This document shows, in pieces, positions 8,001 to 15,588 of a stretch of DNA of 64,000 bases; positions within the stretch are counted from its first letter, which is position 1; every line of letters begins with the position of its first letter. Position numbers and translations under genes: made by a program. The notes below the pieces were generated by a model. That model saw only the letters and a program-made list of their open reading frames with translations. It was not told the origin of the DNA and did not search any database. Origin of the DNA: Paenibacillus sp. JJ-100 (lineage in GTDB: Bacteria; Bacillota; Bacilli; Paenibacillales; Paenibacillaceae); assembly GCF_948329825.1 (NCBI RefSeq), contig NZ_CAOJCM010000005.1, positions 215,014 to 279,013 of the forward strand, read 5' to 3'.

Positions 8001-8994
8001 CAGGAATGCCAACAATCTTCTTCTCTACTCCCGTTTCGGGATTGACATGCCGCACCCAGTGGGGTGTAGAAGCAAACGGGTATTTATTGTATACCACCTG
8101 TTTCTCGTTAAACATCGGTGCAGACACCCATGATCCAACATTACTGGTGTTTTGCAGATCGGCACGGTTAGGTGGAGACACCATCGTATCCTTGCCCGGA
8201 TCGTTTAACAGCGGGTAGTCCTTGAGAGTTCGCGAAAAATGATTATTACCAATTACGGACCACTCAATGCCGAGTTGATCCAGCACCGGAATAATGCGCT
8301 CCGAGAATCCAAGCTCGGTCGGGAAAAATCCTTTGGAAGATTTGAAGCTATCCCCCAGGAAAAAGGGCTGCGCCATTACAGCATTTTGGTAGATCAGATC
8401 CTTAAGCAAATATTCGTTGCCTGCCAAAGGCCCCATAGAGTGATGTCCCGAAAAATGAATGAGGTCCATCGTTCGTTCTCCATTGGTCGTTTTCAGATTG
8501 TTGTAGGCGTTCTTCCAAGGAGCACCCCAAGCCTTGTTGTTGTAACCGTTTACACTGTTCGTATACATAAAACTGTCCACATTGTTGAGTAATGAGCCCG
8601 ACATCGTAACCTGCATGCCGGCAGCCGGATGGTTGTTCTTGAGATCGCCTGCAACCTGCCAAGGCCAGCTGAGATAAGCCCCTGTTTTGGCATGATGCGT
8701 GTAATACGCGACCAGATCATCGTGAGGCATAGGTGAGCCACCAGGTAGAAAATACGGGTAACCAGCCGGAGGGTTCTTTTTCAGATCTATCACTTGCCCG
8801 TCATAAGTGTATCGAATTGGTGATCCTACAGGTGTGGAAGCATACTTTGAAGTGTCATAGTAAGCCCAGAAGTTCGGCATATGGTTATGGTACACATGGG
8901 AAGCGGAGATTTCAGCATACGCTGCTGAGGGTTGTGTGGAAATGACAATGGATAATGCCAACAGGAATGCGCCAAGCCTGCGCACAAGCTTCAT
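5086..8994 (-). CDS. secreted GH57/GH119-like alpha-amylase with FN3 and CBM25 modules
   Basis: This 1302-residue protein begins with a signal peptide (about 1-27, ending AYA). The catalytic region (about 30-800) opens with HVYHNHMP and has PTELGF, whose Glu227 fits the GH57-type nucleophile position, and AHDGDN, whose Asp369 fits the acid. The 142-residue spacing agrees with what I recall for family GH119, a small relative of GH57. Then come FN3 (about 804-893), FN3 (about 896-985), CBM25 (about 990-1080), FN3 (about 1085-1175) and CBM25 (about 1180-1270). CBM25 is inferred from the WDNNGGxNY blocks. It probably degrades starch outside the cell. The last 30 residues match no module. Two cre/LacI-like palindromes lie upstream. 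Confidence 0.85.
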   Translation of the reverse strand: MKLVRRLGAFLLALSIVISTQPSAAYAEISASHVYHNHMPNFWAYYDTSKYASTPVGSPIRYTYDGQVIDLKKNPPAGYPYFLPGGSPMPHDDLVAYYTHHAKTGAYLSWPWQVAGDLKNNHPAAGMQVTMSGSLLNNVDSFMYTNSVNGYNNKAWGAPWKNAYNNLKTTNGERTMDLIHFSGHHSMGPLAGNEYLLKDLIYQNAVMAQPFFLGDSFKSSKGFFPTELGFSERIIPVLDQLGIEWSVIGNNHFSRTLKDYPLLNDPGKDTMVSPPNRADLQNTSNVGSWVSAPMFNEKQVVYNKYPFASTPHWVRHVNPETGVEKKIVGIPVAQAESWEEGYQGSVKADALKPFEGMVDQKQFFVIAHDGDNSSGRAGSEDTWRNAGNVTYSQPGVKGESINEYLRTNRPKADDVVHVQDGSWIDTRDSSSDPTWYHWRLPFGIWKGQFDAFNKATGLNLEPKKNLDGVQEGMTVSFEYGYHYLERNFALEQAALNYAKTAEQMWLDANPNHWKPATALDREITYEGNQLNPWMMAYPVKGDPANNYKGGANPAELSWYFLLPALDSGFGYYDENVDDGVKPTLSFNQSLFFSKPYVNGQLAKDRTGPSVWWPQRYPYNPGSANVSKAEGWTLHYFDNTFGIYTYAYDVSGIRDIKVKVRTHRDKQADAKDNTFRVYDPAALKAKGVSNIDPAKVSNWQEYPMTKRDLKPDINGVAWQPSSTDMFKRVPAQEIGDMYYTYFNDFRDQLVDYYIEAVDGNGNVTRSEIQTVYVGTGKYKKDASGKVVEDANGTIQGTHPFLVVDQTPPSVPTGVKASRVTDRSVTLQWTAATDNVGVDGYDIYRNGTKVGSSSATEYTDGGLEPMKTYTYSVKARDKANNISVASQTVQVRTLAADTEPPTAPANVKVQEPTSSAVTLEWTASQDNYGVARYEIYRDGSKVGESTQLTYTDSSLAPATQYVYTIKAVDAAGNISAASEPVTVKTKEGNVVTIYYKQGYATPYIHYRPAGGTWTTAPGVQMPAAEMPGYTKITVNVGTATGLEAVFNNGSSTWDNNGGKNYLFPLGVSTFNTGVITQGAPQVDTTPPSVPTNLIVPSKASDRVAIAWNPSTDNTSVAGYEVFRDGVKIGTTTTPAYTDSNLKAATDYAYYVVAYDAAQNKSAASAELRVTTDAAPISNRVTLYYKQGYAQPNIHYRPVGGTWTTSPGIPIPASELPGYNKITIDVGTATGLEAVFNNGSGTWDNNGGRNYVFPLGVSTFSNGIIIPGAPQGAAAPSISENEESVAFLRKEFNHISAWGTGRKSA

Positions 8995-9170
8995 GTTTTT
9001 CCTCCCTTATCTGTTGCCCCTGTGGGGACCCGTATATTTTGAAGTGAATTTGCTGCTTAACGAACCAATCTGCAATTATGGATGGCTATCCTATACGTTC
9101 TCCCCCTCCCCTCTTGTCACCCTTGGTCTGATCCAGTACCTGATACAGAGTCGCAACATGACACCTTTTA

Positions 9171-9184
9171 TTCAAACGTTTGCA
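9171..9184. promoter_or_regulatory. cre / LacI-family operator (proximal)
   Basis: TTCAAACGTTTGCA holds the CAAACGTTTG palindrome seen in catabolite-responsive and MalR/LacI-type operators. It lies about 180 bases upstream of the amylase-like gene, just after a possible minus-strand promoter (TAGACA, then TATGTG), a position suited to repression. Confidence 0.6.
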
Positions 9185-9267
9185 CATACAAAGAATGCCC
9201 TATGTTGTCTACACCAGCCTTTCTTATCGTTCGAATACGAAAGAGAACCTGCGAACAACTCACATTT

Positions 9268-9281
9268 TGCAAACGTTTGCA
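9268..9281. promoter_or_regulatory. cre / LacI-family operator (distal)
   Basis: TGCAAACGTTTGCA is a perfect 14-bp palindrome and close to the cre consensus. Its centre is 97 bp from the proximal site, a spacing compatible with DNA looping between two dimers. Apart from these sites and the terminator at 9388-9420, I see nothing in 8995-9494. Confidence 0.65.
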
Positions 9282-9387
9282 CGAAATAATATACCTACAT
9301 ATGGAACAAAATGTCAATGCTGGAAAAACGTCATTTGAGCTTACGACGTCATTCCACTGGTCCAGACCCAATTAAGTTTACAAAGCA

Positions 9388-9420
9388 CAAAAAAAGGCAC
9401 ACTCCCTAGCGAAGCCTTTT
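9388..9420 (-). terminator. intrinsic terminator of the A-type carrier gene
   Basis: On the minus strand AAAAGGC pairs with GCCTTTT around a 15-base loop and is followed by eight T. It lies about 75 bases after the stop at 9495. Confidence 0.75.
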
Positions 9421-9494
9421 CGCTGGAAATGCGCCCTGACATACATATCTTCTTATCGTTATAACGATGAAGTCACGCTCAAACCGACATCAAA

Positions 9495-9851
9495 TTAACA
9501 ATCTTTATCCGGTACACCCGCATCTTCACGCGTACGGAACGAAGACCCACAGCCGCATGTCGCTACTGCGTTCGGGTTATGAATGGTGAAGCCGCCGGAC
9601 ATGCCAGATTCTTCAAAATCAATTTCAAGCCCATTCAAATATTTCACGTTCTCTTTCTCCACAACGACCTTCATGTCCTGAATGTCCATATATATATCCT
9701 CATCGGACTCTTTATCGTCAAAGCCCATGGCGTACGAAAATCCGGTACAACCGCCTGGTGCTACACCAAGACGCAGGAACATACCAGGTGTCTCTTGCTG
9801 TGCAAGCATCTCTTTCAATCGGTCTGCAGCCGTTTCGCTGATACTAATCAT
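9495..9851 (-). CDS. A-type iron-sulfur carrier (HesB/IscA/ErpA family)
   Basis: This 118-residue protein shows the conserved cysteines of A-type Fe-S carriers: one in GGCTGFSY (about residue 35) and the C-terminal CGC in ATCGCGSSF (about 99-101). These proteins take an Fe-S cluster from the SUF scaffold and hand it to target enzymes. The length is normal. The C-terminus carries a short extra tail ending in a cysteine. It is monocistronic on the minus strand and divergent from mqnE, a radical SAM enzyme that needs a 4Fe-4S cluster. The closest Bacillus counterpart is probably YutM, which lies near yutI, yutJ and yuzB, genes also found just downstream here. Confidence 0.9.
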   Translation of the reverse strand: MISISETAADRLKEMLAQQETPGMFLRLGVAPGGCTGFSYAMGFDDKESDEDIYMDIQDMKVVVEKENVKYLNGLEIDFEESGMSGGFTIHNPNAVATCGCGSSFRTREDAGVPDKDC

Positions 9852-10295
9852 GCCAGGTCACTCTCCTTTTCATTACTCTTCCTCTAAATTATACTCCACC
9901 CCGTCAAGGGGCTCAAGTCATGTTTGTCCGCTTCCGCGTTCCCCTGAACTCCTTTTTCTTCCCAGTGTATTGAACCCCTGCGGCACGAGGTTTATAATGG
10001 ATAGGTGGTCACTCTAAAATTGTCAATATTTTGCCATGACTTATTTAGAATTGGTCGCATATGGAGTTGTAATTTTTTTCACATTTCGAGACCGGTTCTC
10101 AGTCCCCAATGCATATAGAGTCGTTCGACTCCTTTTGAAAAAAGAAACTTTTGCATGCAGCATACGCTGCACCGGGTAATAAGAGTTAGTCTTTCCACAA
10201 GAAGGCGGCAATTGACCGCGTCTTTGTTATGTAGTTCTGCTTCGAAGTCCTACACATCACAACTCGAATTCCGGTAAAGAATAGGAGGAAACAGC
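9852..10295. other. divergent intergenic region with a structured mqnE leader
   Basis: This 444-bp gap separates divergent genes. The half nearest mqnE contains several short hairpins on the plus strand: GAGTCG-TT-CGACTC at 10118-10131, TGCAGC/GCTGCA at 10156-10171, and GCGG/CCGC with flanking AAGA/TCTT at 10201-10224. I recognise no known riboswitch. The half near 9900-10080 probably holds the two promoters, but I could not fix them with confidence. Confidence 0.45.
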
Positions 10296-11402
10296 ATGTC
10301 TACATTGGTAACACCGTTCACAGACAAAAGAATGGCTGAAATCGTTGAGAAAGTGCAGAACGGCGTAAGGCTGAGTGTAGAAGACGGCGTATATCTGTAT
10401 CAAACAGATGATCTGCTGACTTTGGGCCAGCTGGCCAATGAGGCCAATATGCGCAAGAACGGCAAAAAAGTTTATTTTATCGAGAACATGAGCCTTTATT
10501 TCACCAACGTATGCGAAGCGCGCTGCGCGTTCTGTAATTTCCGCAAAGATCAGGGTGAGGAAGGCTCCTATACGTTATCCGGCCCGGAAATGATCGACTA
10601 TGTGGAACAGCATATTCATCCAGGCGTGCGTGAGTTCCATATTGTAGGTGGACATAACAACCATGTTCCTTTTCAATATTATGTCGATTCTCTACGTGCT
10701 TTAAACGAAAAATATCCAGATGTTACGCTCAAAGCTTACACTGCGGCAGAGATTGATTTCTTCACCCGTATCAGCGGTCTCAGTATCAAAGAAGTGCTGC
10801 AAGAGCTGCAAAAAGCGGGCTTGAAATCTCTGACAGGTGGCGGTGCTGAGATTCTGTCGGATGAATATCGCAAAAAAATGCGTGTCGACAAAGCGAACGT
10901 AGATCGCTATCTCGAAGTACACCGCACGGCTCATAATCTGGGCATGCGTACACATACCACGATGCTGTATGGTTCCATCGAGTCTTACGAGGATCGCGTG
11001 AACCATATGGTACAGATTCGAGAGCTGCAAGATGAAACCAACGGATTCATGGTGTTCATTCCGCTGTCCATGCAGCCAAAGAGTAAATCAGCCAGCATTA
11101 TGCGCCGTAACTCGGCATATGAGGACCTCAAAACCATTGCAATCAGCCGTCTGATGCTGGATAACATTCAGCACGTGAAGGCTTACTTTATCAACATCGG
11201 ACCACAGCTTACTCAAGTTGCGTTAAGCTTTGGTGCGTCTGACGTACATGGTACGATTGTACGCGAAAAAATAAGTCATGCTGCCGGCGCACTGACACCG
11301 GAAGGTTTGACACGCAAAGAGCTGATCTGGCTCGTCAAAGGTGCAGGCCGCATTCCTGTAGAGCGTGACACATTCTACAACGAAATCCAGGTATACGAAT
11401 AG
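10296..11402 (+). CDS. mqnE: aminofutalosine synthase MqnE
   Basis: This 368-residue radical SAM protein has the cluster motif C-x3-C-x2-C in CEARCAFCNF (about residues 72-81). It also has TGGGAEILSDEYR, typical of MqnE rather than the related cyclase MqnC. MqnE joins SAM and 3-[(1-carboxyvinyl)oxy]benzoate to make aminofutalosine in the futalosine route to menaquinone. The ATG follows TAGGAGGAAACAGC. No other mqn genes lie in the window, so the pathway is dispersed. It is divergent from the A-type Fe-S carrier. Confidence 0.93.
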   Translation: MSTLVTPFTDKRMAEIVEKVQNGVRLSVEDGVYLYQTDDLLTLGQLANEANMRKNGKKVYFIENMSLYFTNVCEARCAFCNFRKDQGEEGSYTLSGPEMIDYVEQHIHPGVREFHIVGGHNNHVPFQYYVDSLRALNEKYPDVTLKAYTAAEIDFFTRISGLSIKEVLQELQKAGLKSLTGGGAEILSDEYRKKMRVDKANVDRYLEVHRTAHNLGMRTHTTMLYGSIESYEDRVNHMVQIRELQDETNGFMVFIPLSMQPKSKSASIMRRNSAYEDLKTIAISRLMLDNIQHVKAYFINIGPQLTQVALSFGASDVHGTIVREKISHAAGALTPEGLTRKELIWLVKGAGRIPVERDTFYNEIQVYE

Positions 11403-11497
11403 CCTGCTCACATCTAAAGTATGATTGATCACAATCACAGATAGGAGGCATCATTCAACTAAACGAACCTTGCTTGAACGGGAGGAAACGTTTTGCT

Positions 11498-11554
11498 ATG
11501 AGTGGTGCCTTAACTGTGACTGGATATCTCAAATTTACATTGTCTCTTTTCTAA
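11498..11554 (+). CDS. possible 18-codon leader or remnant ORF
   Basis: A good GGGAGGAAACG site precedes ATG at 11498, opening an 18-codon frame that starts MSGALTV and ends at TAA. It lies between mqnE and the YutJ-like gene. It could be a translated leader, a remnant of a longer gene or chance. I know no homologue. The only support is the ribosome binding site, so confidence is low. Confidence 0.2.
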   Translation: MSGALTVTGYLKFTLSLF

Positions 11555-11556
11555 TT

Positions 11557-11592
11557 TTTAGAACTAAAACAACATTTAGAACTAAAACAACA
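11557..11592. repeat. 18-bp perfect tandem duplication
   Basis: TTTAGAACTAAAACAACA occurs twice in direct succession, with no mismatch, in the non-coding stretch before the YutJ-like gene. It looks like a recent slippage or short duplication event. Confidence 0.9.
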
Positions 11593-11675
11593 ACTGGAGC
11601 AGCGATGTGTGTGTATGGCTGTTTCACAGGTTACAGCCCCAGAACATGGGACTGATGCAGAAAGGAAGCCGAGTC

Positions 11676-12737
11676 ATGAAAAATTTCGTCATTCTTGGAG
11701 GCGGCTATGGCGGCCTCACGATCATCAAGGAACTTCTGGAAGGTAAGATTCCGTCAGATACGCAGATCGTACTGGTAGATCGCAGCCCCTTTCAGGGATT
11801 GAAGACCGAATATTACGCACTCGCAGCAGGAACGGTATCCGATTACGACCTGCGTATCCATTTTCCAGTGAATGAAAAAGTAACCCACCGCTTCGGTGAA
11901 GTTACTGCCATTAATCTGGAGCAGCGTCAGATTGAATTCGAAGGCCAAGAGCCACTTGAATATGACAAACTTGTCATTGGACTGGGGTGTACCGATCGTT
12001 TTCATAACACTCCAGGTGCCGAGGAATACAGCTGTACCATTCAAAGTTTCAGTAAAACACGCGAGACATATCTTCGTCTTAATGAGGTTAAAGCCTACGG
12101 ACAGGTTCATATTGTCGGTGGTGGCTTAAGTGGAGTCGAGATGGCTGCTGAACTGCGAGAGAGCAGACCTGATCTGAATATCAGCATTCTCGATCGTGGT
12201 GAACGTGTATTATCCGCATTCCCTCAACGTCTGTCTGCTTATGTTCACGAATGGTTCAACGAACATCAGGTTGAAGCACGGGGACATATGTCCATTTCTC
12301 GAGTTGAACCGAATGCCATCTACAACCGCGATGAACAGATTCCAACGGATGCTGTCGTGTGGACAGCAGGGATTCAACCAGTAAAAGTGGTCCAAGACCT
12401 CAATGTAACCAAAGATCCACAAGGGCGTGTCGTTCTAAATGAATATTATCAAATTCCTGAATATACGGACGTTTATGTCGTAGGTGACTGCGCCAGTATA
12501 CCCTATGCACCAAGCGGTCAAGCTGCCGAGGTTCAGGGTGAACAGATCGCTCATATTCAACATGCCCTCTGGAAAGGCGAAAAACCCAATCCGCAGCCAC
12601 TCAAGCTCCGCGGCACACTCGGCGCACTCGGCAAGAAGGCTGGTTTTGGGTTGATGGGCAAGACATCCATGATGGGACGTGTGCCTCGTATTTTGAAAAG
12701 CGGTGTGCTCTGGATGTCCAAACGACATCTGGGTTAA
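11676..12737 (+). CDS. yutJ: NAD(P)/FAD-dependent oxidoreductase (YutJ-like, NDH-2 family)
   Basis: This 353-residue flavoprotein has an N-terminal FAD-binding GGGYGGL, a second dinucleotide fold at VGGGLSGVEMA, and the late FAD motif VYVVGDCAS. That is the plan of type II NADH dehydrogenases and the Bacillus YutJ protein. It likely transfers electrons from NAD(P)H to a quinone or other acceptor at the membrane surface. An upstream in-frame extension to 11607 exists, but AAAGGAAG sits eight bases before the ATG at 11676. Its stop overlaps the convergent yuzB stop in a shared TTAA. The menaquinone enzyme upstream and Fe-S proteins around it fit a redox neighbourhood. Confidence 0.88.
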   Translation: MKNFVILGGGYGGLTIIKELLEGKIPSDTQIVLVDRSPFQGLKTEYYALAAGTVSDYDLRIHFPVNEKVTHRFGEVTAINLEQRQIEFEGQEPLEYDKLVIGLGCTDRFHNTPGAEEYSCTIQSFSKTRETYLRLNEVKAYGQVHIVGGGLSGVEMAAELRESRPDLNISILDRGERVLSAFPQRLSAYVHEWFNEHQVEARGHMSISRVEPNAIYNRDEQIPTDAVVWTAGIQPVKVVQDLNVTKDPQGRVVLNEYYQIPEYTDVYVVGDCASIPYAPSGQAAEVQGEQIAHIQHALWKGEKPNPQPLKLRGTLGALGKKAGFGLMGKTSMMGRVPRILKSGVLWMSKRHLG

Positions 12738-12997
12738 TCGAGATCTAACGCATCCCAGGCATCCGCTTCGGCAATTTTCGCAAGAATGGCATTGTATAGA
12801 TCTTCTATGTTGTCCGTTGCAACGACTTCACCATTGACTAAGGCAAAAGGTGTCATATAGCATTGACCGCAATTGCTCAGACAGCCATATTCAATCACGT
12901 CATAGTCTGGATTCTCATCCAGTTGATCCATGACTTCATCCGTGCCAAAATGCATATTGTTAGCACAAAATTCAATAATAGGTCTCATTTTATTCAC
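12734..12997 (-). CDS. yuzB: YuzB family protein (DUF1450)
   Basis: This 87-residue protein has the family's cysteine pattern: EFCANN near the start and YGCLSNCGQC in the middle, followed by PFALVNGEVV. The cysteines suggest a thioredoxin-like 2Fe-2S ferredoxin-type fold, though the function is not established. The C-terminus is acidic and longer than I recall for the Bacillus protein. It converges on yutJ with stop codons overlapping in TTAA, and its start faces the nifU-like gene. The same set (yutI, yuzB, yutJ) is neighbouring in Bacillus subtilis, which supports the call. Confidence 0.88.
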   Translation of the reverse strand: MNKMRPIIEFCANNMHFGTDEVMDQLDENPDYDVIEYGCLSNCGQCYMTPFALVNGEVVATDNIEDLYNAILAKIAEADAWDALDLD

Positions 12998-13067
12998 CTG
13001 CTTTGTTTGACCATTTTAATTTGTGGTCGTTTGTAATATACTATAGGGAGGAAAGGAGTTGAACAAT

Positions 13068-13313
13068 ATGAGCGAAAACGCACAAAGCACCATGTATGAT
13101 GAGGTATCTGATGTGCTTGATAAACTTCGTCCGTTCCTGCAACGCGATGGCGGTGACGTGGAACTGGTCGACGTGGAGGACGGCATCATTAAGCTGAAAC
13201 TGGTCGGTGCCTGCGGCAGTTGCCCAAGCTCCACCATTACACTAAAAGCCGGGATTGAACGTGCCCTTCTAGAAGAAGTTGAAGGTGTACAAGAAGTTGT
13301 ACAAGTATTCTAA
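13068..13313 (+). CDS. yutI: NifU-like Fe-S scaffold/carrier (YutI)
   Basis: This 81-residue protein is a stand-alone NifU C-terminal domain. It has LRPFLQRDGGDVELV and the CxxC pair in GACGSCPSS, which holds a 4Fe-4S cluster between two monomers for delivery to apoproteins. A TTG at 13059 would give three more residues but is only one base from the GGAAAGGAG site; the ATG at 13068 has normal spacing. It is divergent from yuzB and ends before a strong terminator. Together with the A-type carrier at 9495 it gives this region two Fe-S trafficking proteins. Confidence 0.92.
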   Translation: MSENAQSTMYDEVSDVLDKLRPFLQRDGGDVELVDVEDGIIKLKLVGACGSCPSSTITLKAGIERALLEEVEGVQEVVQVF

Positions 13314-13337
13314 TCAATCCTTCACGAGATAAACCTC

Positions 13338-13379
13338 AGAGAGCCTTTCGCTTCGTACGAAGCGGAGGGCTCTTTTTTT
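13338..13379 (+). terminator. intrinsic terminator
   Basis: AGAGCC pairs with GGCTCT, enclosing a second perfect stem CGCTTCG/CGAAGCG, followed by seven T on the plus strand. It ends the nifU-like transcript. Confidence 0.85.
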
Positions 13380-13392
13380 GGGTCATGGTCTG

Positions 13393-14157
13393 TTATATTG
13401 TTGGCCGAATTGGATCAAGCCCTCCTGATACATCCATGATGTTGCCTGTTATAAAATCCGAATGATCCAGACACAAGTATGTGATCACTCGTGCAATATC
13501 TTCTCCACTACCAGGCCGCCCTCTTGGTGTTTCCTTATCGGGTATGCCTGCAATCTCTTGGATTGTTTTCTCTTTGTTCGCACCGCGAATGTCTCCTGGA
13601 CAAACCATATTTACTGTAATCCCGTACGGAGCTTCTTCTACCGCAAGTGTCTTGGTAAATGAAACGAGGCCTACCTTGGCAGCAGCATAGACTGCGCGAT
13701 GCGGCCAAGACCTTGCTTCACCAGCATGACTGAAGCCAAAATGAATAATTCGTCCCCACTGCTTGCGACGCATTTCAGGGAGTACGAGCTGATCCAGAAT
13801 CATCGGTCCCAGAAGGTTGCCCTGTACCAACATCTGCACTTCTGCCTCAGCGTAATCTGCAAACACCCGGCGCTCACGTACAAATGGGCCGGCATTATTC
13901 ACCAAAATATCGATAGGTCCTAGCTGTGCTTCTACCGCACCAACGAGTGCATGGATCTCTTCGATGTTAGATATGTCCGCCTGGACGGCAATGCAGCGAA
14001 CCCCTTTGGCTATAATCTGCGCTTGCAGTAACTCAGCTTCAGCTCTGCTATGCACATAATTGAGAGCAATATCGCATCCCTGATCCGCTAGAGAGAGTGC
14101 TGTCATTTTACCAAGGCCTTTGGCACTTCCCGTTATGAGGGCAATCTTTCCCTTCAC
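13393..14157 (-). CDS. short-chain dehydrogenase/reductase
   Basis: This 254-residue classical SDR has the cofactor motif TGSAKGLG, the structural NNAG, a serine in HFGFSHAG and the catalytic YAAAK. It ends with the family's typical GGLD near the C-terminus. It resembles FabG-like 3-oxoacyl reductases but stands alone, so its substrate is unknown. The frame extends to an ATG at 14190, but AGAGGGGG lies six bases before a GTG at 14157, which starts right at VKGKIALITG as expected for the family. GTG is therefore preferred. Confidence 0.88.
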   Translation of the reverse strand: MKGKIALITGSAKGLGKMTALSLADQGCDIALNYVHSRAEAELLQAQIIAKGVRCIAVQADISNIEEIHALVGAVEAQLGPIDILVNNAGPFVRERRVFADYAEAEVQMLVQGNLLGPMILDQLVLPEMRRKQWGRIIHFGFSHAGEARSWPHRAVYAAAKVGLVSFTKTLAVEEAPYGITVNMVCPGDIRGANKEKTIQEIAGIPDKETPRGRPGSGEDIARVITYLCLDHSDFITGNIMDVSGGLDPIRPTI

Positions 14158-14480
14158 GTTTATCCCCCTCTTCAAAGAGCAGTCACTCATCCAGTATAAA
14201 AGATTTATCCTCCCCCCACAACTTGCTTATATCATTCAATGTGTTCCATCTGCGATAATGCGCATAGTAAGGACCAAATTCTCATTCTTAGTCTGCATCT
14301 TAGAGCAAAACATAAGGACTTTGGTAGGAAAATATCCCCTCTATCCCCAGATATGCCTTGATTAATAATACGTTGCATGGTACCCTCGATGAGTCATTAT
14401 GATCTTATGATGATAACGACATAATACATATAAACGATGTAAATGCAGTGCATCACATGGTTTGAAAGGATTAGAGCAAA
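14158..14480. other. divergent intergenic region, no feature recognised
   Basis: About 320 bp lie between the SDR and the DUF2167 gene. They should contain the two divergent promoters. I saw no riboswitch, palindromic operator or small gene I could defend. Confidence 0.5.
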
Positions 14481-15479
14481 ATGAAAAAAAGATGGTTACC
14501 CCTCGTACTTTCCCTACTTCTATTCACTACGATTCAGCTTCCTTCAACAGTACAAGCTTCTGTAGAGAATGAATCAGTCCAGGAATACGATTGGAAAGAT
14601 GGACCTGCTACAGTACCGTTGGACGATATAGCTACGTTAAAGGTAGCGGAAGGTCTAACGTTCCTGGATGCAGAAAACACAAAACGATTTATGGAGGATT
14701 CCGAATCCTTCCCGAACGGTACGGAAATTGGAAGTATCTATGGTGCTGGTGAACAATCCAATTGGTACGTCATTTTTGAGTATAATGACACCGGTCATAT
14801 TGATGACAGTGACAAAAATGATCTGGATGCGGATGAACTACTGGACAGTTACAAACGCGGCACCGACGAACAGAACAAAAAAACAAGTGCTGAGAATCAA
14901 TTAAAAGTTACAGGCTGGGATATTGAACCTGCTTACGACAGCACCAAACACCAATTACGATATTCTTTGGGATTACAAACCGCGCAGCAAGAAGCGCTTG
15001 TGAATTACAACGTAAACGTATTAACACGTGAAGGATACATCGGCGTGATCCTCGTCACGGACAGTGCGAACTTCAATGAAAATCGAAAGCAGTTTGAGAA
15101 CCAGGTATTGAATAACCTACAGGTTAATCAAGGGTATACATACGAAGAATTCGATGCTTCACTGGATAAAAAATCAGAGCTTGGCCTTACCGGTCTCATT
15201 TTAGGTGGTGCCGGAGTAGCCGTAGCCAAAAAAGCAGGTCTGCTGGTCTTGCTTAAAAAAGGATGGATTGTCATCGCTGCCGTTATTGTTGGTGCATTTT
15301 CATGGCTGCGCCGCAAATTAAATGGAAGAAAGCAGCAGTCTTCCTCATCTACAAGTGAATCTACTGAGGAAACATCACTTTCTCCTGCTGAAGAAGCTTA
15401 CCAACAGCATGCTGCAGGACAAGAGTCTGTCACACCTTCTACTAAGGATGACACGGATACAGATACCAAAAAATCTTAA
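14481..15479 (+). CDS. DUF2167 family membrane protein
   Basis: This 332-residue protein has a signal peptide (about 1-26, ending VQA), then a long extracytoplasmic domain with DUF2167 hallmarks: GPATVPLDDIATL, LTFLDAENTKRFM, WYVIFEYNDTGHI and VNYNVNVLTREGYI. A hydrophobic stretch near residues 255-275 anchors it. The tail is serine, glutamate and aspartate-rich and disordered. The biochemical function of DUF2167 is unknown. It is monocistronic and ends before a strong bidirectional terminator. Confidence 0.85.
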   Translation: MKKRWLPLVLSLLLFTTIQLPSTVQASVENESVQEYDWKDGPATVPLDDIATLKVAEGLTFLDAENTKRFMEDSESFPNGTEIGSIYGAGEQSNWYVIFEYNDTGHIDDSDKNDLDADELLDSYKRGTDEQNKKTSAENQLKVTGWDIEPAYDSTKHQLRYSLGLQTAQQEALVNYNVNVLTREGYIGVILVTDSANFNENRKQFENQVLNNLQVNQGYTYEEFDASLDKKSELGLTGLILGGAGVAVAKKAGLLVLLKKGWIVIAAVIVGAFSWLRRKLNGRKQQSSSSTSESTEETSLSPAEEAYQQHAAGQESVTPSTKDDTDTDTKKS

Positions 15480-15515
15480 ACAACTCCGGTTGAGGTTGAA
15501 TGATCTAAGCATATA

Positions 15516-15555
15516 AAATGCCCCGCATGTTCACTACAGAACATGCGGGGCATTT
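15516..15555. terminator. strong bidirectional terminator
   Basis: AAATGCCCCGCATGTTC pairs fully with its complement around a short loop between the convergent DUF2167 and metQ genes. Confidence 0.92.
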
Positions 15556-15588
15556 CATTATGGCTTTATTTTTATGTTTATATTCACC

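Noticed and set aside
8936..9375. Plus-strand ORFs over the amylase upstream region
   Set aside because: They overlap the cre-like palindromes and the signal peptide region in antisense, with no ribosome sites.
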